Shown here piece by piece: positions 6,601 to 6,843 of a stretch of DNA of 6,843 bases. The DNA comes from an uncultured Selenomonadaceae bacterium (lineage in GTDB: Bacteria; Bacillota; Negativicutes; Selenomonadales; Selenomonadaceae): contig CAJODU010000085.1 in assembly GCA_905233325.1 (NCBI GenBank), positions 1-6,843 on the forward strand. Direction: 5' to 3'. Made by a program: the position numbers and the translations under genes. Under the pieces are notes generated by a model. That model ran no database searches, had not been told where the DNA came from, and saw only the letters and a list, made by a program, of their open reading frames with translations. How positions within the stretch are numbered: position 1 is the first letter of the stretch; the number at the start of each line of letters is the position of its first letter.

Positions 6601-6650
6601 AGAAAAACCTCCTGACAGGTAGACGCTCCTGTTTATGGGGGTTTTTCTTT
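6601..6650 (+). terminator. Rho-independent terminator of the purine permease
   Basis: Twelve nt after the permease stop, AGAAAAACCTCC (6601-6612) pairs with GGGGGTTTTTCT (6637-6648): 12 pairs including one G-U. An inner stem ACAGG (6615-6619) with CCTGT (6628-6632) sits on top, separated by a small internal loop. The right arm supplies the T tract TTTTTCTTT. The left arm is A-rich (AGAAAAACC), so the minus-strand copy also ends in a T-rich tract, and it may stop leftward transcripts from the IS side as well. Confidence 0.88.
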
Positions 6651-6728
6651 GTCGGTGAGAATACTACTAGAGCGTGTTGGTAAGAACCCGTATCTATAAT
6701 GCAATTATTTCTTTTGACATACTCCCCA

Positions 6729-6740
6729 CGGCTAAAGCCG
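6729..6740. repeat. Subterminal palindrome of the IS end
   Basis: Perfect inverted repeat: CGGCT (6729-6733), AA, AGCCG (6736-6740). It lies 11 nt inside TTGAC and next to a CCCC run. In IS200/IS605 elements such foot hairpins are bound by the TnpA transposase and also form the end of the omega RNA. Confidence 0.65.
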
Positions 6741-6754
6741 GCGAATTCTGCTAT

Positions 6755-6809
6755 CATCGACATTTGCCTCATAAACAAGGTCTTACAATGTCTCCTGCAA
6801 TGGTCGATG
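6755..6809 (-). repeat. Imperfect 13-nt inverted repeat across the tnpB stop
   Basis: CATCGACATTTGC (6755-6767) and GCAATGGTCGATG (6797-6809) are complementary at 11 of 13 positions: seven contiguous pairs, two mismatches, then four pairs. The 29-nt loop contains the TGA of the fragment (6769-6771). A stem over the end of the reading frame suits an omega RNA that overlaps tnpB. Confidence 0.5.
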
Positions 6810-6843
6810 CCCCAACCATATATTTTACGAAGAGGCGGATTTT
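6769..6843 (-). CDS. tnpB: C-terminal fragment of TnpB/OrfB-like IS200/IS605 protein (runs off the right edge)
   Basis: Reading leftward on the minus strand from the window edge gives 24 in-frame codons before a TGA at 6769-6771. The peptide contains KYMVGASTIAGDIVRPCL. A VGAST followed by a D-VRP segment resembles the C-terminal tail seen in IS605 OrfB/TnpB proteins. The call rests mainly on what follows the stop: a CGGCT/AGCCG hairpin and a GGGGAG-TATGTCAA end, the arrangement found after tnpB in such elements. TnpB is an RNA-guided DNA nuclease related to the ancestor of Cas12. The catalytic RuvC and zinc-ribbon parts would lie beyond 6843, so activity cannot be judged. Confidence 0.5.
   Translation of the reverse strand, partial: KIRLFVKYMVGASTIAGDIVRPCL

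Larger units (their letters stand above)
6714..6843. mobile_element. Right end of an IS200/IS605-type element
   Basis: On the plus strand the segment begins TTGACATACTCCCC and continues with the perfect short palindrome CGGCTAAAGCCG and then GCGAATTC. This is the form of the subterminal hairpin end common to IS605/IS1341-type elements (on the tnpB strand: GAATTC, hairpin, GGGGAG, ATGTCAA). The likely outer boundary is the TTGAC at 6714-6718. The element's body lies to the right, outside the window. These elements make no terminal inverted repeats or target duplications, so a hairpin end is what would be expected. It lies about 60 bp beyond the permease terminator and interrupts no gene seen here. 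Confidence 0.55.
6714..6843 (-). ncRNA. Candidate 3' part of a TnpB omega RNA (reRNA) scaffold
   Basis: In TnpB systems the guide RNA is drawn from the 3' end of tnpB through the right end of the element, and its guide is the flanking DNA beyond that end. Here the minus strand shows two foldable parts. One is a pair of 13-nt arms matching at 11 of 13 positions (6797-6809 with 6755-6767) that straddles the tnpB stop. The other is the terminal CGGCT-TT-AGCCG hairpin (6729-6740). The scaffold would stop near 6714 and the guide would be read from about 6713 leftward. Expression and processing are inferred; the 5' boundary lies outside the window. Confidence 0.4.

Noticed and set aside
6677..6700. 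Promoter-like TTGGTA and TATAAT on the plus strand between terminator and IS end
   Set aside because: The spacer is 12 nt, too short for a sigma-70 promoter, and no gene follows on that strand.
6596..6778. 60-aa minus-strand open frame across the IS end and terminator
   Set aside because: It runs through the terminator hairpin and the IS palindrome, has no recognisable domain, and lies in a different frame from the TnpB tail.
1..6843. CRISPR array, tRNA or rRNA genes
   Set aside because: No regularly spaced 25-40 bp direct repeats, cloverleaf or rRNA-like stretches were seen; the only repeat arrays are the short ones at 5121-5183.

Overview
The window reads as bacterial chromosome, most likely Bacillota. 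The tlyA-nadK pair, strong AGGAG-type ribosome binding sites, TTG starts and AT-rich intergenic DNA fit that. A Negativicutes (Selenomonas-like, two-membrane) origin is a plausible guess but is not proven by the sequence. Coding density is high and no coding gene is visibly broken.

Layout. Positions 1-5009 hold five tightly packed minus-strand genes, read from right to left: a sugar-binding-type periplasmic lipoprotein (4032-5009), a membrane diguanylate cyclase with a Cache-like outer domain (2768-4027), galE (1779-2768), tlyA (925-1746) and nadK (16-924). Gaps are 4 nt, a 1-nt overlap, 32 nt and 0 nt, with no terminator between them, so one transcript is likely. Positions 5010-5274 are a divergent control region with a promoter for each side, a four-copy 11-bp direct repeat and a 15-bp tandem repeat. 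A purine-type NCS2 permease (5275-6588) runs on the plus strand and ends in a strong hairpin terminator (6601-6650). The right edge (about 6714-6843) looks like the right end of an IS200/IS605-type element: the last 24 codons of a TnpB/OrfB-like protein on the minus strand, followed by a hairpin-bearing end that would be the 3' part of its guide (omega) RNA.

How the genes may work together. The binding protein has no ABC permease or ATPase beside it in this window. It is followed 4 nt later by a diguanylate cyclase whose outer domain faces the same compartment, which suggests a ligand-sensing pair that sets c-di-GMP. galE starts inside the cyclase stop codon, so a supplier of UDP-galactose for surface polysaccharide is made together with the c-di-GMP enzyme. 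tlyA and nadK are the usual housekeeping pair (rRNA 2'-O-methylation and NADP synthesis). The divergent purine permease shares the repeat-rich control region, so both transcripts could answer to one regulator. The most unusual items are the binding protein/cyclase/galE unit, the helically phased 11-bp repeats, and the TnpB/omega-RNA end with a readable candidate guide.
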